Origin: Desulfopila aestuarii DSM 18488
GTDB lineage: Bacteria > Desulfobacterota > Desulfobulbia > Desulfobulbales > Desulfocapsaceae
DNA: 64,000 nucleotides
Assembly: GCF_900143695.1 (NCBI RefSeq)
Contig: NZ_FRFE01000001.1
Coordinates: forward strand, 124,001-188,000
Direction: 5' to 3'
A program made the translations under genes and the position numbers. This document shows, one piece after another, positions 45,736-53,834 of the stretch. The notes beneath the pieces were generated by a model that searched no databases, was not told the DNA's origin, and worked only from the letters and a program-made list of their open reading frames with translations. Within the stretch, counting starts at the first letter, position 1; each line of letters begins with the position of its first letter.

Positions 45736-45812
45736 GAACCTGGAATGCCAAGCTTACGACCTGTTTCTGCACCCCACCGATACAAAAGGCTTCCGCTTGG
45801 CAATCCTGGCTC
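45736..45812. repeat. Second inverted repeat pair in the yqeY-rubredoxin gap
   Basis: GAACCTGGAATGCCAAGC (45736-45753) is complementary to GCTTGGCAATCCTGGCTC (45795-45812) at 15 of 18 positions, including an uninterrupted 8-bp core. The loop is 41 nt. The function is unknown. Confidence 0.5.
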
Positions 45813-46753
45813 AATAACATCAATACAGAACATGGGGAATGTGCTGTACGGTTTCCTTTAAGCAATGGTCGTGCCAGATGCGTTTTTCATCTTGTCATTT
45901 TTTATCAACTGCTCTTTTAACCCATGAGAACCCCTCACGTCAAACGAACGCATTACAATGTTTTTTCGAATGTTTAGACTATAAGTAAAGCATCACATTC
46001 TCTCCTGCCACAGCCCCACGACATCACAACGCATCCTGTAGACACCCTTTCATATTCCTCCCTGATCCCGCTGTTCGCTCCCTATTTGCCTTTTTTCTAT
46101 AACAATTTCTCACTTGAGATTCTGCAAAATCAGATTGAATAATCGACATTCTTTCGCGGTGATGGCGTTGATACTGTAATTTAATTTTTCATAACACTCT
46201 GTTTTATATATTTTTTTATCCACAAAAACGAGATGATTGCCATCATTTCCACCTGTCGTCCGGATGCCTGAAATCATGTCTGGAAAAACAGACAAAATAT
46301 ATCAACCCCAACCAGCACAGTTGAATTGGCGACTCAACTCAGCACTTGATCCAGCATTGAACACCCGAAAATTGTGATGCTTTTCTCACTGAACAATTGC
46401 ACTGATTCTTGACTTTCAGGCTCATGGGATCTTTGAGATCCTCAACATATGAAGGGCAATGACAGCGGCTACATTCCACAGGAAAGAAGATGAAACCAAG
46501 GCGGCCATCTTTTACTGTCTATACGATCCGTTTTTTCAGACTGATCGCCATTTCGATTGCGTTGCTCAAGCAACTGCCCCGCTTTGTGACCCCACTTTTC
46601 CTAAAACCCGTTCGCCTTCCGACATGGAAAGCCTGAAAAGGAATTGGTATCAAGCAATAAAACATGATACGTTAGCGATGAGGTACAGTTCGCAGGGCAA
46701 GTTCAGCTACAGCAGATTTTTGATCCCTATATCAACCACTTTAGGAGGAACCT

Positions 46754-46963
46754 ATGGCTTTGCCAAAAGATATGTATCAATGCCAGATTCCCAACTGCGG
46801 CTATGTTTATGACCCAGACAAAGGCGAACCTAAAACTGACACCCCTCCAGGCACCGCCTTCAAAGATCTCCCTGATGACTGGTCCTGCCCCTTCTGCCAG
46901 GCTTCAAAAAAAAGTTTCAGGCCACTGGCCGGTCCCGGCTCAGTGCTGGTGGACGGGATCTGA
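46754..46963 (+). CDS. Rubredoxin
   Basis: 69 aa. The iron is held by two Cys pairs: [15 protein letters not shown] (C-x4-C) and [14 protein letters not shown] (C-x2-C). The first pair has four residues between cysteines instead of the usual two, which is known in some rubredoxins of sulfate reducers and others. The C-terminal tail [10 protein letters not shown] is about ten residues longer than the classic 52-54 aa form. It is a small cytosolic one-electron carrier. AGGAGG lies 6 nt before the ATG. Monocistronic, ending at a terminator shared with the convergent fumarate reductase operon. Confidence 0.93.
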   Translation: MALPKDMYQCQIPNCGYVYDPDKGEPKTDTPPGTAFKDLPDDWSCPFCQASKKSFRPLAGPGSVLVDGI

Positions 46964-46993
46964 TTCCGCCCAATGTCAGGTCTGCACAACAAA

Positions 46994-47028
46994 AAGGCCA
47001 CCGTCCCTCAGAGAGGAACGATGGCCTT
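46994..47028. terminator. Bidirectional terminator between rubredoxin and frdA
   Basis: AAGGCCACCGTCCCTC (46994-47009) pairs with GAGGAACGATGGCCTT (47013-47028) with two mismatches around a 3-nt loop. Five As precede it on the plus strand, giving Ts for the minus-strand transcript. Confidence 0.7.
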
Positions 47029-47074
47029 GTACATCGTGATTGCCGCCGCATGACGGCAAACTGTGTTCTATAGA

Positions 47075-48751
47075 TCAGACACCGGGAACACCCTCTGTCA
47101 ACGCCTTCGGCCAGCGCCGTTCGGCGACTTCATCCGTTGAATAGTCTGGCAGAATGATCGGAGCCACGGCAGGGTTTTCAACACCAGCCTCGGCCAGCTC
47201 TTTCTCAAACTTCACCACATGATCAAGGGTCAGGTCTTTCACCTCAACACCGCCCTGTACATATTTGGCGGCGCCGATACCGGCTCGACGACCAAACGTA
47301 ATGATATCCTGCAGGCTATTGCCCATCAGCCGGTTCTCGCCATGGACGCCTCCGATGACCTCGCCGGCACCGTAAAGGCCAGGCAAAATGGTTTCGGAAT
47401 CGCCATTAACATTGATACCACCGTTCTGATAGTGGAGTGTCGGATACACCAGCATCGGCTGCTTGCTGATATCGATACCATGCCGCTCAAACTGGATGAA
47501 TTTGGCCGGTAACTCCTTCTTCACGGTTCCCGGACCATGGAGTTCCTCAATCATCGGAGAATCCAGCCAGAGGCCTACACGACCGGTAGGAGTCATGATA
47601 CCCTTGCCTTTCTCCATCGCTTCCTGGATGAGTTCGGCGGACTCGACGTCACGCGGCTCCAACGGAAAGCAGAACTGCTCGCCATCGATATTCAATACGT
47701 GAGCACCAAGACCACGCACTTTCTCAGTGATCAGCAACCCGACATTCTGCTCCGGATAGGCAACACCGGTGGGATGATACTGGGTGGAGTGTAGCGACTT
47801 ATTGCCAACGCCCGCCCGGTAGGCCATGACCACACCGTCCATGGTGGCGCCGTAGTGGTTGGTGGTGGCAAAGCCTTTGATATGCAGACGACCGAAACCA
47901 CCGGTAGCCAAAACCACCGCTTTCGCCTTGACGATGGAAAACTCCTTGGTCTCCATGTTAAAGAGGATGGCACCGGCACATTTTCCCTCACTGTCAAGCA
48001 GGAGCTCAATAGCAGGGCTGAATTCGAGAACGGTGATCATATCAGCACGGTTTCTTGCCTCATCACGAACTACCCGCATAATCTCGGCACCGGTCATATC
48101 GCCTGAAGACTGCAGACGCTTTCGCGAAGAACCACCGCAGTGACGGACAACGGTACGCCCATCTTCATGTTTATTGAACATCATGCCAAGTTTTTCGAGC
48201 CAGGCGATGGACAGGGGTGCATCTTTGGCAAGCGCCGCCACCAGGTCACGCTGGTTGGTGAAATGACCGCCGCCAATGGTGTCGAGGAAGTGATAATAGG
48301 GTGAGTCACATTCCTGAGTCGCTGCCTGGATGCCGCCTTCAGCCATGATGGTGTTGGAATCACCATGGCGCAGCTTGTTGGCAACAATAACCCTGCAGCC
48401 CCCGTCAGCCGCCATGATCGCAGCTGAAGTACCAGCACCGCCGCCACCGATAACCAGGACGTCGGTTTCATGATCGATCTTGTTCAGATCAACCAGGCCG
48501 GGCCGGACAATCGACCTGGACTCAAGCAGTCGTGCCACGCCTTCCTGAAAAACATCCCCCTTGTTCGGGCCAACCCTTACCGCCATCTTGGCGTCTGCCT
48601 GATAGTCGGGATGGTGCTTGCTCAGTACGGTTTCCCGTTCGGCCATGGAAAGTGCCGGATAGTGCTCATTGCGACGGGCCATTTCCACCCGCGCAGGGCG
48701 GGTTGCTTCTACTCGTTTGATCAGTTCTTGTAATTCGGGTGTGTATCCCAT
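47075..48751 (-). CDS. Fumarate reductase/succinate dehydrogenase-type flavoprotein (TfrA-like)
   Basis: 558 aa. A ~95-residue N-terminal extension precedes the FAD-binding motif DVLVIGGGGAGTSAA. Fumarate reductase signatures follow: QYHPTGVAYPE, RDVESAELI and GENRLMGNSLQDIITFGRRAG, carrying the catalytic His and Arg residues. Where SdhA/FrdA has Ser-His-Thr with FAD linked to the His, this protein has Ser-Asn-Thr (residues 132-134), so the FAD should be non-covalent. Downstream lie an Fe-S subunit, an HdrB-like CCG protein upstream and an HdrC-like protein, recalling thiol:fumarate reductase of methanogens. It is the last gene of that operon. No membrane anchor gene is present, so the complex is probably soluble. 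Confidence 0.88.
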   Translation of the reverse strand: MGYTPELQELIKRVEATRPARVEMARRNEHYPALSMAERETVLSKHHPDYQADAKMAVRVGPNKGDVFQEGVARLLESRSIVRPGLVDLNKIDHETDVLVIGGGGAGTSAAIMAADGGCRVIVANKLRHGDSNTIMAEGGIQAATQECDSPYYHFLDTIGGGHFTNQRDLVAALAKDAPLSIAWLEKLGMMFNKHEDGRTVVRHCGGSSRKRLQSSGDMTGAEIMRVVRDEARNRADMITVLEFSPAIELLLDSEGKCAGAILFNMETKEFSIVKAKAVVLATGGFGRLHIKGFATTNHYGATMDGVVMAYRAGVGNKSLHSTQYHPTGVAYPEQNVGLLITEKVRGLGAHVLNIDGEQFCFPLEPRDVESAELIQEAMEKGKGIMTPTGRVGLWLDSPMIEELHGPGTVKKELPAKFIQFERHGIDISKQPMLVYPTLHYQNGGINVNGDSETILPGLYGAGEVIGGVHGENRLMGNSLQDIITFGRRAGIGAAKYVQGGVEVKDLTLDHVVKFEKELAEAGVENPAVAPIILPDYSTDEVAERRWPKALTEGVPGV

Positions 48752-48790
48752 GATATTCTCCTTCGTGCCGGATGGTCGATTCGTTGTCTG

Positions 48791-49573
48791 TTAAAGATGA
48801 CTGGTGTCCTTGGGCTGCCAGGTACCTGCAGCTGCCAGATCCGGCTCACGTTCACGGGCCACATAGCGGGCCTCGAGATCCTCTTTCTTCATGCCGCTCA
48901 GTTCATCGAGCATCGGGTCATATTTGCCACCTTCAATCTCCATCACTCTGTTTTTCAGGTGCTCTGCCTGCGGCTGGATATAGCGGGCAAAGATGCGGCG
49001 AGCCAGCTGGGCGGCATGATACTGTGGTATCTCGCCCATACAACGGCTGGCGCAGAGTCCGCACTGGATGCAGTCAAACGAGATTCGTGCAGCCTTCTCG
49101 ATATTGCCCTGCTTCATGGCAGAGACATAACCGAGAACGTCGACATCCATTGGACACGCCTTGGTGCAGAGATTACAGGCCACGCAACGGAATAGCTCAG
49201 GATAGAGTGCGTGAATGGTCTCGGCAACACCTTCCATCTCTTCAAGCTTGAAGCTTGCCCTATTGGCTGGGAAGAAGGGGATCTGGGCCAGATACATATT
49301 GGCCTCAACCACTGTCTGGCAGGCCAGGCCGAAATGCAGCTTATAGTCGCCAGCCATCCGGTAAACGGTGGGACAGGCGCCACAGATACCACCACGGCAG
49401 CCGGCACCGCGCAGGAATCTGAAACCCGCGAACTCCATGGCCTTCATGATAGTCAGGGTTTCGGGCACTTCATATTTTTTGCCCATCACAAATATCGGAA
49501 TGGTCCTGGCGCCTTCCGGCAAAATGGCCCGGTCTCCGGTCGCTACTTTGGGGGTCTTTGTTGTGTCACACAT
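48791..49573 (-). CDS. Fumarate reductase-type iron-sulfur subunit
   Basis: 260 aa. An N-terminal plant-ferredoxin-type [2Fe-2S] site uses C59, C64 and C67 (GAGCRGGICGACP) with C85. Two 4Fe-4S/3Fe-4S type motifs follow: C130, C133, C136, C140 (CVACNLCTKACP) and C168, C171, C174, C178 (CIQCGLCASRCMG, without the usual Pro). It relays electrons to the flavoprotein encoded 39 bp downstream. The ~50-residue C-terminal tail is hydrophilic. It lies 68 bp after the HdrB-like gene. Confidence 0.9.
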   Translation of the reverse strand: MCDTTKTPKVATGDRAILPEGARTIPIFVMGKKYEVPETLTIMKAMEFAGFRFLRGAGCRGGICGACPTVYRMAGDYKLHFGLACQTVVEANMYLAQIPFFPANRASFKLEEMEGVAETIHALYPELFRCVACNLCTKACPMDVDVLGYVSAMKQGNIEKAARISFDCIQCGLCASRCMGEIPQYHAAQLARRIFARYIQPQAEHLKNRVMEIEGGKYDPMLDELSGMKKEDLEARYVAREREPDLAAAGTWQPKDTSHL

Positions 49574-49641
49574 GGTTTTTCTCCATTTTCTCGCGCAATA
49601 TAGTGGAATCTCCAGAGCCTCTCCAGGAGTCTGTCAAACTT

Positions 49642-50526
49642 CTAGGCAGCGGCCAGGCAATTTTTGCTTTTTAACAGCTCAAGGCTTGCAGCATCGTTCA
49701 ATTCAAAATGGCAGACCTCTGCCTCCAGTCCCAGGGCCAAGGCCAGCAACTGGGTAAAGTAGTAGGTCGGCACCGGGGCCCCGATCTTCTCTTTGGCCAG
49801 TAACTGCTTCTGCTGTTTACCGAGGTTATATTCACAGAGCGGACAGCTGGTGGCAAGCGCTTCAATCCCTGCCCCACCTGCAATGTTGATGACTGCAGCC
49901 GCAGCACTGTTTTCAACGGGTTCCGCACCAAGCACCTGATACGACCCGCAACATTTATCAGCTGCCGCAAAGGGCACCACCGTTGCTCCGAGTGCTTCCA
50001 GCATCCCGGTCATGAGCAGGTAGCTGCCAAAAGGTTCGATGCCCACATCGGCAGGACGTTGCAGGGTACAGCCATAATAGGTTCCGACCTTAAGATCGGA
50101 GAGTGGCGCCTTGACCGCTTCTTTCAACTTTTCCCAACCGATTTCCTGCTCGAGAAAGCTTAAGTAATGCACGACCTCGACTTCACCGGCATAATCGATC
50201 TCATCGTCCATGAAACGATTGATCGTATCACGTTTGACCGTATCCTCACGCATCAGCTGATTGGCCCGCGCCAGAGTGTTGTAGCACATGGAACAGAGGG
50301 TCACCAACTTGTCGGCGCCCTGCTCTTTGGCACGAATAAGATTGCGTACCGGTCCGACCATATGGATAAGATCATCCGCCGTCAGTGAGTAGACAGCACC
50401 GCAGCAGTTCCACCTGTCGATTTCTTCAACTTCGACACCAAGGGCCTCCAGGGACGCAATCGCCGCCCTGTCGAGATTTTTGGCTTTGGTTTTGAGGGTA
50501 CACCCCGGATAGTAACTGATCTTCAT
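49642..50526 (-). CDS. HdrB-like CCG-domain protein
   Basis: 294 aa with two CCG domains: YYPGCTLKTKAKNLD, NCCGAVYSL and CSMC in the first; YYGCTLQRPAD, KCCGSYQ and CPLC in the second. These cysteine-rich repeats bind the unusual paired [4Fe-4S] clusters of heterodisulfide reductase subunit B. In this operon it probably receives electrons from, or gives them to, a thiol/disulfide or another reductant for fumarate reduction. It follows the HdrC-like gene by 8 bp. Confidence 0.9.
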   Translation of the reverse strand: MKISYYPGCTLKTKAKNLDRAAIASLEALGVEVEEIDRWNCCGAVYSLTADDLIHMVGPVRNLIRAKEQGADKLVTLCSMCYNTLARANQLMREDTVKRDTINRFMDDEIDYAGEVEVVHYLSFLEQEIGWEKLKEAVKAPLSDLKVGTYYGCTLQRPADVGIEPFGSYLLMTGMLEALGATVVPFAAADKCCGSYQVLGAEPVENSAAAAVINIAGGAGIEALATSCPLCEYNLGKQQKQLLAKEKIGAPVPTYYFTQLLALALGLEAEVCHFELNDAASLELLKSKNCLAAA

Positions 50527-50534
50527 TGCTCTCC

Positions 50535-50942
50535 TTAGCTGGTCAATTTTCTGAACCCTGCAACCATGGCGATCTGCGGCAGATCCGCAATCGTCTCGGC
50601 CGACATCTGCGAAGGCTCAACTTTATTCTGGCCGGTGCGCAGGCTCTGTTGACGCAGTGCCTCCATGACCTTGGCAATATCAATCCCCCTTGGGCATTTC
50701 ACCGTACATGCATGGCAAGAGGCACATTTCCAGTAGGTGTTGATCTCCGCCAGCTGTTTCTTGAGGCCGAACTGGGCCATGTGCATCACCCTGCGGGGGC
50801 CATAGTCCATCTCTGCCGTCATGGGACACATACCGCTGCATGTGGCGCACTGCATGCAGAGCTTGACGTTTTCGCCGCTCAGTTCATTCAGTTTTTGTAT
50901 CGACTCCAGTGATTGAGTCCCAGCATTCATCTTCAATGTCAT
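50535..50942 (-). CDS. HdrC-like ferredoxin-domain protein
   Basis: 135 aa from ATG 50942; an upstream ATG at 51050 would add 36 Arg-rich residues unlike the family, and ATG 50930 is another option. Two [4Fe-4S] motifs are CMQCATCSGMCP and CASCHACTVKCPRGIDI, arranged as in heterodisulfide reductase subunit C. YGPRRVMHMAQFGLKKQL between them is also family-typical. It is the first gene of the hdrC-hdrB-frdB-frdA-like operon. AAGGA is close (about 2-4 nt) to the chosen ATG. Confidence 0.88.
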   Translation of the reverse strand: MTLKMNAGTQSLESIQKLNELSGENVKLCMQCATCSGMCPMTAEMDYGPRRVMHMAQFGLKKQLAEINTYWKCASCHACTVKCPRGIDIAKVMEALRQQSLRTGQNKVEPSQMSAETIADLPQIAMVAGFRKLTS

Positions 50943-51174
50943 TTTCCTTCTCGTTCTGGATCCAGTAGTACGTCTCCGATGGCGTTGACAGACAGCATCC
51001 ACTTCAGACTGGAGAGCGGGATATTGAGATTGACACCACTTGAAAACCACCCTTCAGGGAACAGCGCTGTCCAAAGATTAGACCTTTACAACACGATAGA
51101 GTAATAACAGATTGGAGTCGCCAAATCAACATCCTTTATTTTGCATATATACATATACTTAATTGCCTTATAAT

Positions 51175-51190
51175 GAATGAGCCCTCATTC
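51175..51190. promoter_or_regulatory. Palindrome upstream of the HdrC-FrdA operon
   Basis: GAATGAG-CC-CTCATTC is a perfect 7-2-7 dyad about 230 bp upstream of the HdrC-like start. It may be an operator. It shares the TGAG/CTCA core with a second dyad at 51337, but with opposite half order. Confidence 0.45.
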
Positions 51191-51336
51191 TATTGCTGTT
51201 TATTATTCGTTTTCTTGCCAATTGCAGAGGCAATCATTGCGGCCCAAAACGGCAGTATCCAAAAAGCACCCGCCAAAAGGGGGATACCGACCGGATGAAA
51301 TGAGGAAAAGATTTACGGAGTGCCCTGTAATTTCAG

Positions 51337-51355
51337 GTTCCTCAGAATGAGGAAC
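51337..51355. promoter_or_regulatory. Second palindrome in the same intergenic region
   Basis: GTTCCTCA-GAA-TGAGGAAC is a perfect 8-3-8 dyad. It lies between the divergent HdrC-FrdA operon and the basic 104-aa protein gene. It could be an operator or a short hairpin. Confidence 0.45.
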
Positions 51356-51472
51356 TGTTGGCGAAACCTTAATTAATCAAGTGTTTTCTGTATTTTGCTT
51401 ACACATACATCACTTTTATGTATGTTACGTGGGAAATCCTGCCGCGATTCTTATTGGAACGGCAGGCGCGAA

Positions 51473-51787
51473 ATGGAACTTCAGCCAACCGCTTATACCA
51501 TGAACGCACGAATCGGCACGTCCTCCTGGGACGGAATTGAACGACGATCGCACAATAGCTGCAGACGACAAAATCCGGACAGAAGAAACACCGGTGAACG
51601 ACGTCTTGACCCGCGCAAAGGTAACCAGGCGCGAAAACGCTCATTTCTTGCGTGGCTTCGTTCTCTCACCCGCAGCCGTCTTGGTGTTGATAGGCGCAAG
51701 GGCACTGAACAGCGCCTGTTTGAACGCCGTTGCAGCGGCCCTCCCTCCCTGCTCACCCAGGAAGAACTCGAAGCCCTCTTGAGATAG
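51473..51787 (+). CDS. Small strongly basic hypothetical protein
   Basis: 104 aa if started at ATG 51473 (ATG 51395 and ATG 51500 are alternatives; no start has a strong ribosome site). It is very rich in Arg, with a repeated ERR/DRR pattern: WDGIERRSHNSCRRQNPDRR, TGERRLDPRKG, GVDRRKGTEQRLFERR. It ends LLTQEELEALLR. I do not recognise a named family, though short proteins with GxDRRxGxxRR motifs are common in deltaproteobacteria. No signal peptide. The strong terminator 77 bp after its stop supports it being a real gene. Confidence 0.5.
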   Translation: MELQPTAYTMNARIGTSSWDGIERRSHNSCRRQNPDRRNTGERRLDPRKGNQARKRSFLAWLRSLTRSRLGVDRRKGTEQRLFERRCSGPPSLLTQEELEALLR

Positions 51788-51863
51788 CCGCTGCATCTTT
51801 CTCTGTCTACAATTACAGCTTTCGCCGGTATTCCAAAAGAAGGGATAACGGCACAATATAATG

Positions 51864-51902
51864 AAAAAAGCTCCAGGGAATTCTATTCCCTGGAGCTTTT
51901 TT
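51864..51902. terminator. Bidirectional rho-independent terminator
   Basis: AAAAAAGCTCCAGGGAA (51864-51880) pairs perfectly with TTCCCTGGAGCTTTTTT (51886-51902). The A- and T-runs make it a terminator in both directions, between converging genes. Confidence 0.9.
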
Positions 51903-51954
51903 AACAATCTTTTTTCTCTATCCTTACATGTCAGCCACTCAAGGGGGGCTGGTT

Positions 51955-52980
51955 TTACTCAGCCTTGGTGGCGTCTTCAGCAGTTCCGGCTAGCGGGTCC
52001 TCCTCACAATCGACATCAACCGAACATGTCTCATCAGCTGGAGCTGGTGTAATAAATGGCAAGACCGGGCTCGTACCATTTTGAACGCTTGTTCCAGATA
52101 AACCTGAAACAACTTCTTCAGGCACCTTCTTCTTTCGGCAGTTGCTGTCAAAATAGGCAACGATAGCCTGCTTCCCCTTTAGCACCCGAACCTCTTCTGG
52201 CGCTTTCACGACCAGCACCGGAATTTCAGGCATCTCCAGGTTTTTCAGAAATGTCCGGTTGAGCTCAGGAGAATACGTCTGTCGTAATGTCAGAGAGTTG
52301 ATTGGGGATTTCTGCAGTTCATCAACAGGATTAAAATCAAGACTGCACACAAAGTCATCATCAATCGTCGCAATGACATCTTCGCAATGAGGGCAGCTGG
52401 ACGAAAAGAAAAGATAGCGTGCAGTGCTCGACTGCGTGTTTTCCAGGCGACCATAGACCCCACTTTCCAGCGCGACTTCTCCGGCCTGCAAATGGGGAAC
52501 AAATTGAAGACCAGAAAATGCCATCAGCACTGAAACGGTAACCGTCAGACCGCTCAACAGCTGCCGCCAGCCCATCAACAGATTCAGCAGGAGGATAATA
52601 GAGAAAACAGTAAGGCAGTACGAGCAGAACACCTGGGCAACATAGTACTGAAAACCAATCAGTACGCCTTCTACCGCCATTCCGGCCAATAGCAGAATTC
52701 GGGCCAGGTTCAGCCAGCCCCTGACGCCTCGGGCACCCTGCCAGAGTGCAAGAAATACGCTCATGAAAAAGAGACTGCCGACGACATTGAAGGCTATCGG
52801 CGGCACCTTCGTCAACTTTTCAACGATTTCACAACCGTCGTTTAGACAGAGAATATTTCCCTGCAGAACAATCAGCAACGCCTGCGCCGCTGCTAGCAGG
52901 CCTCCGCCCAAGGCTAGCAGCATCTGCAAATTGATCATTGAAGGGGTTCTCTCGGAAAACCGGTGGGGTTGATACAGCAT
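51955..52980 (-). CDS. VKOR-family membrane protein fused to a thioredoxin-like domain
   Basis: 341 aa; ATG 52938 is an alternative start, and neither has a clear ribosome site. Residues ~15-165 form a VKOR domain of four to five membrane helices with the loop cysteines C45 and C50 (CLNDGC) and the quinone-proximal pair C119-x-x-C122 (CSYC). After a linker, a thioredoxin/DsbA-like domain has the active site SSSCPHCED near residue 195. The C-terminal ~60 residues are acidic and Pro-rich, with a further CSVDVDC. This architecture oxidises periplasmic thiols and passes electrons to quinone, making disulfide bonds. It is a single gene ending at a bidirectional terminator. Confidence 0.85.
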   Translation of the reverse strand: MLYQPHRFSERTPSMINLQMLLALGGGLLAAAQALLIVLQGNILCLNDGCEIVEKLTKVPPIAFNVVGSLFFMSVFLALWQGARGVRGWLNLARILLLAGMAVEGVLIGFQYYVAQVFCSYCLTVFSIILLLNLLMGWRQLLSGLTVTVSVLMAFSGLQFVPHLQAGEVALESGVYGRLENTQSSTARYLFFSSSCPHCEDVIATIDDDFVCSLDFNPVDELQKSPINSLTLRQTYSPELNRTFLKNLEMPEIPVLVVKAPEEVRVLKGKQAIVAYFDSNCRKKKVPEEVVSGLSGTSVQNGTSPVLPFITPAPADETCSVDVDCEEDPLAGTAEDATKAE

Positions 52981-53099
52981 AGTCAGCAGATCATCATTTG
53001 GTGGAAATGTGTCATAATCAATGGACCGGCACCGACCTACTCAGCTCCGGCCACTATATGGAGGGGACAATTAAAGATGCTCAAGTGAAGGCTGAAGCC

Positions 53100-53759
53100 T
53101 TATTTGTTTTTTCCGTTGCCGTTACCGTTGCCACCGTTGCCACCGTTGCCATTGCCGTTACCGCCCTTGTTCCCCTTTTCATCACTTTTATTTTTTTGGC
53201 TACCCTGGGTCTTACCATTGCCATTACCGTTTTTACTCGTGCCCGCGCCATCGTCATACGCCTTGCCGTGGCCCATGCTGTTGCCGGTTTTCATATCCAT
53301 CGTTGTTGCCATGGCCAGTTCGGTATCGCCACTCTTCATACCCTTTATTTTCGTATGACCAAGGCCCAGCACACTCGGATGCACCCCAAGTTCATGGGCG
53401 ATCTCCCCCCAACCCATACCGTTTGCGCGCATCTCAGCAAAATTCTCGACATCTTCATCCAATCTCTGGCTGGCAAGCTCATCATATTGCGCATTCAACT
53501 CATCAATGATGGCCGGATTCTTTTCATCTTCCAACTGCACCTGAATTGAAACCATCTCCGCTTCGAGCTTCTCATTATATGCCTCAGCCAGATCAGCATC
53601 ATGCTGAGCCTGCGCCGCATTCTGATACTGAGATTCCTCATTCCCCTCAGCATAAGCTGTTGAATCAGGTTGAGGCTCATCTGACCAGACCGGGCTGCTC
53701 CAGCCAAGCAACAACGCGCACGACACAACACAACACCAACGCATATACGTTCTTTTCAT
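53100..53759 (-). CDS. Exported protein with Gly/Asn-rich repeat tail
   Basis: 219 aa from ATG 53759 (AAAGGAGG 5 nt upstream). The signal peptide runs to about residue 27 (CCVVSCALLLGWSSPVWS). The mature part has an acidic, Gln/Asn-rich coiled-coil-like region (about 30-90), then a conserved-looking motif GMGWGEIAHELGVHPSVLGLGH (in part). The tail is low-complexity: repeated GNGNG, GGNGG and KNK units. The middle motif recurs in deltaproteobacterial exported proteins as I remember them; the function is unknown. It follows a TPR lipoprotein gene by 75 bp on the same strand. Confidence 0.75.
   Translation of the reverse strand: MKRTYMRWCCVVSCALLLGWSSPVWSDEPQPDSTAYAEGNEESQYQNAAQAQHDADLAEAYNEKLEAEMVSIQVQLEDEKNPAIIDELNAQYDELASQRLDEDVENFAEMRANGMGWGEIAHELGVHPSVLGLGHTKIKGMKSGDTELAMATTMDMKTGNSMGHGKAYDDGAGTSKNGNGNGKTQGSQKNKSDEKGNKGGNGNGNGGNGGNGNGNGKNK
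53111..53170. repeat. Short tandem repeat encoding the Gly/Asn tail
   Basis: On the plus strand, 6- and 9-bp units CCGTTG / CCGTTGCCA alternate with CCGTTACCG variants, encoding GN and GGN repeats on the minus strand. In-frame slippage could change tail length. Confidence 0.7.
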
Positions 53760-53834
53760 GTTTCCTCCTTTAGATGTTTTCTGGAACGGCACAACCCTCG
53801 CCTGCATAACAGACAACAGGATGTCTCTCATTAT

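Larger units (their letters stand above)
45481..46753. other. Long intergenic region with large hairpins
   Basis: About 1.27 kb between yqeY and rubredoxin without a gene I can support. The first 350 bp are rich in inverted repeats (see the two hairpins at 45565 and 45736). Two overlapping minus-strand frames at 45475-45669 and 45645-45833 are in different phases and could be remnants of a decayed gene. The rest is AT-rich and unstructured by eye. Confidence 0.4.

Noticed and set aside
45475..45833. Two overlapping minus-strand frames as a possible second selenoprotein (TGA read-through)
   Set aside because: The sequence after the TGA is low-quality and hydrophobic, no SECIS-like hairpin follows at the right distance, and the two frames are in different phases.
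46459..46812. 117-codon plus-strand frame overlapping rubredoxin
   Set aside because: It overlaps the rubredoxin gene in another phase, lacks a ribosome site and has no recognisable sequence.
53104..53358. Proline/leucine-rich plus-strand frame over the Gly/Asn repeats
   Set aside because: It is the antisense of the repeat tract, which keeps several frames open.
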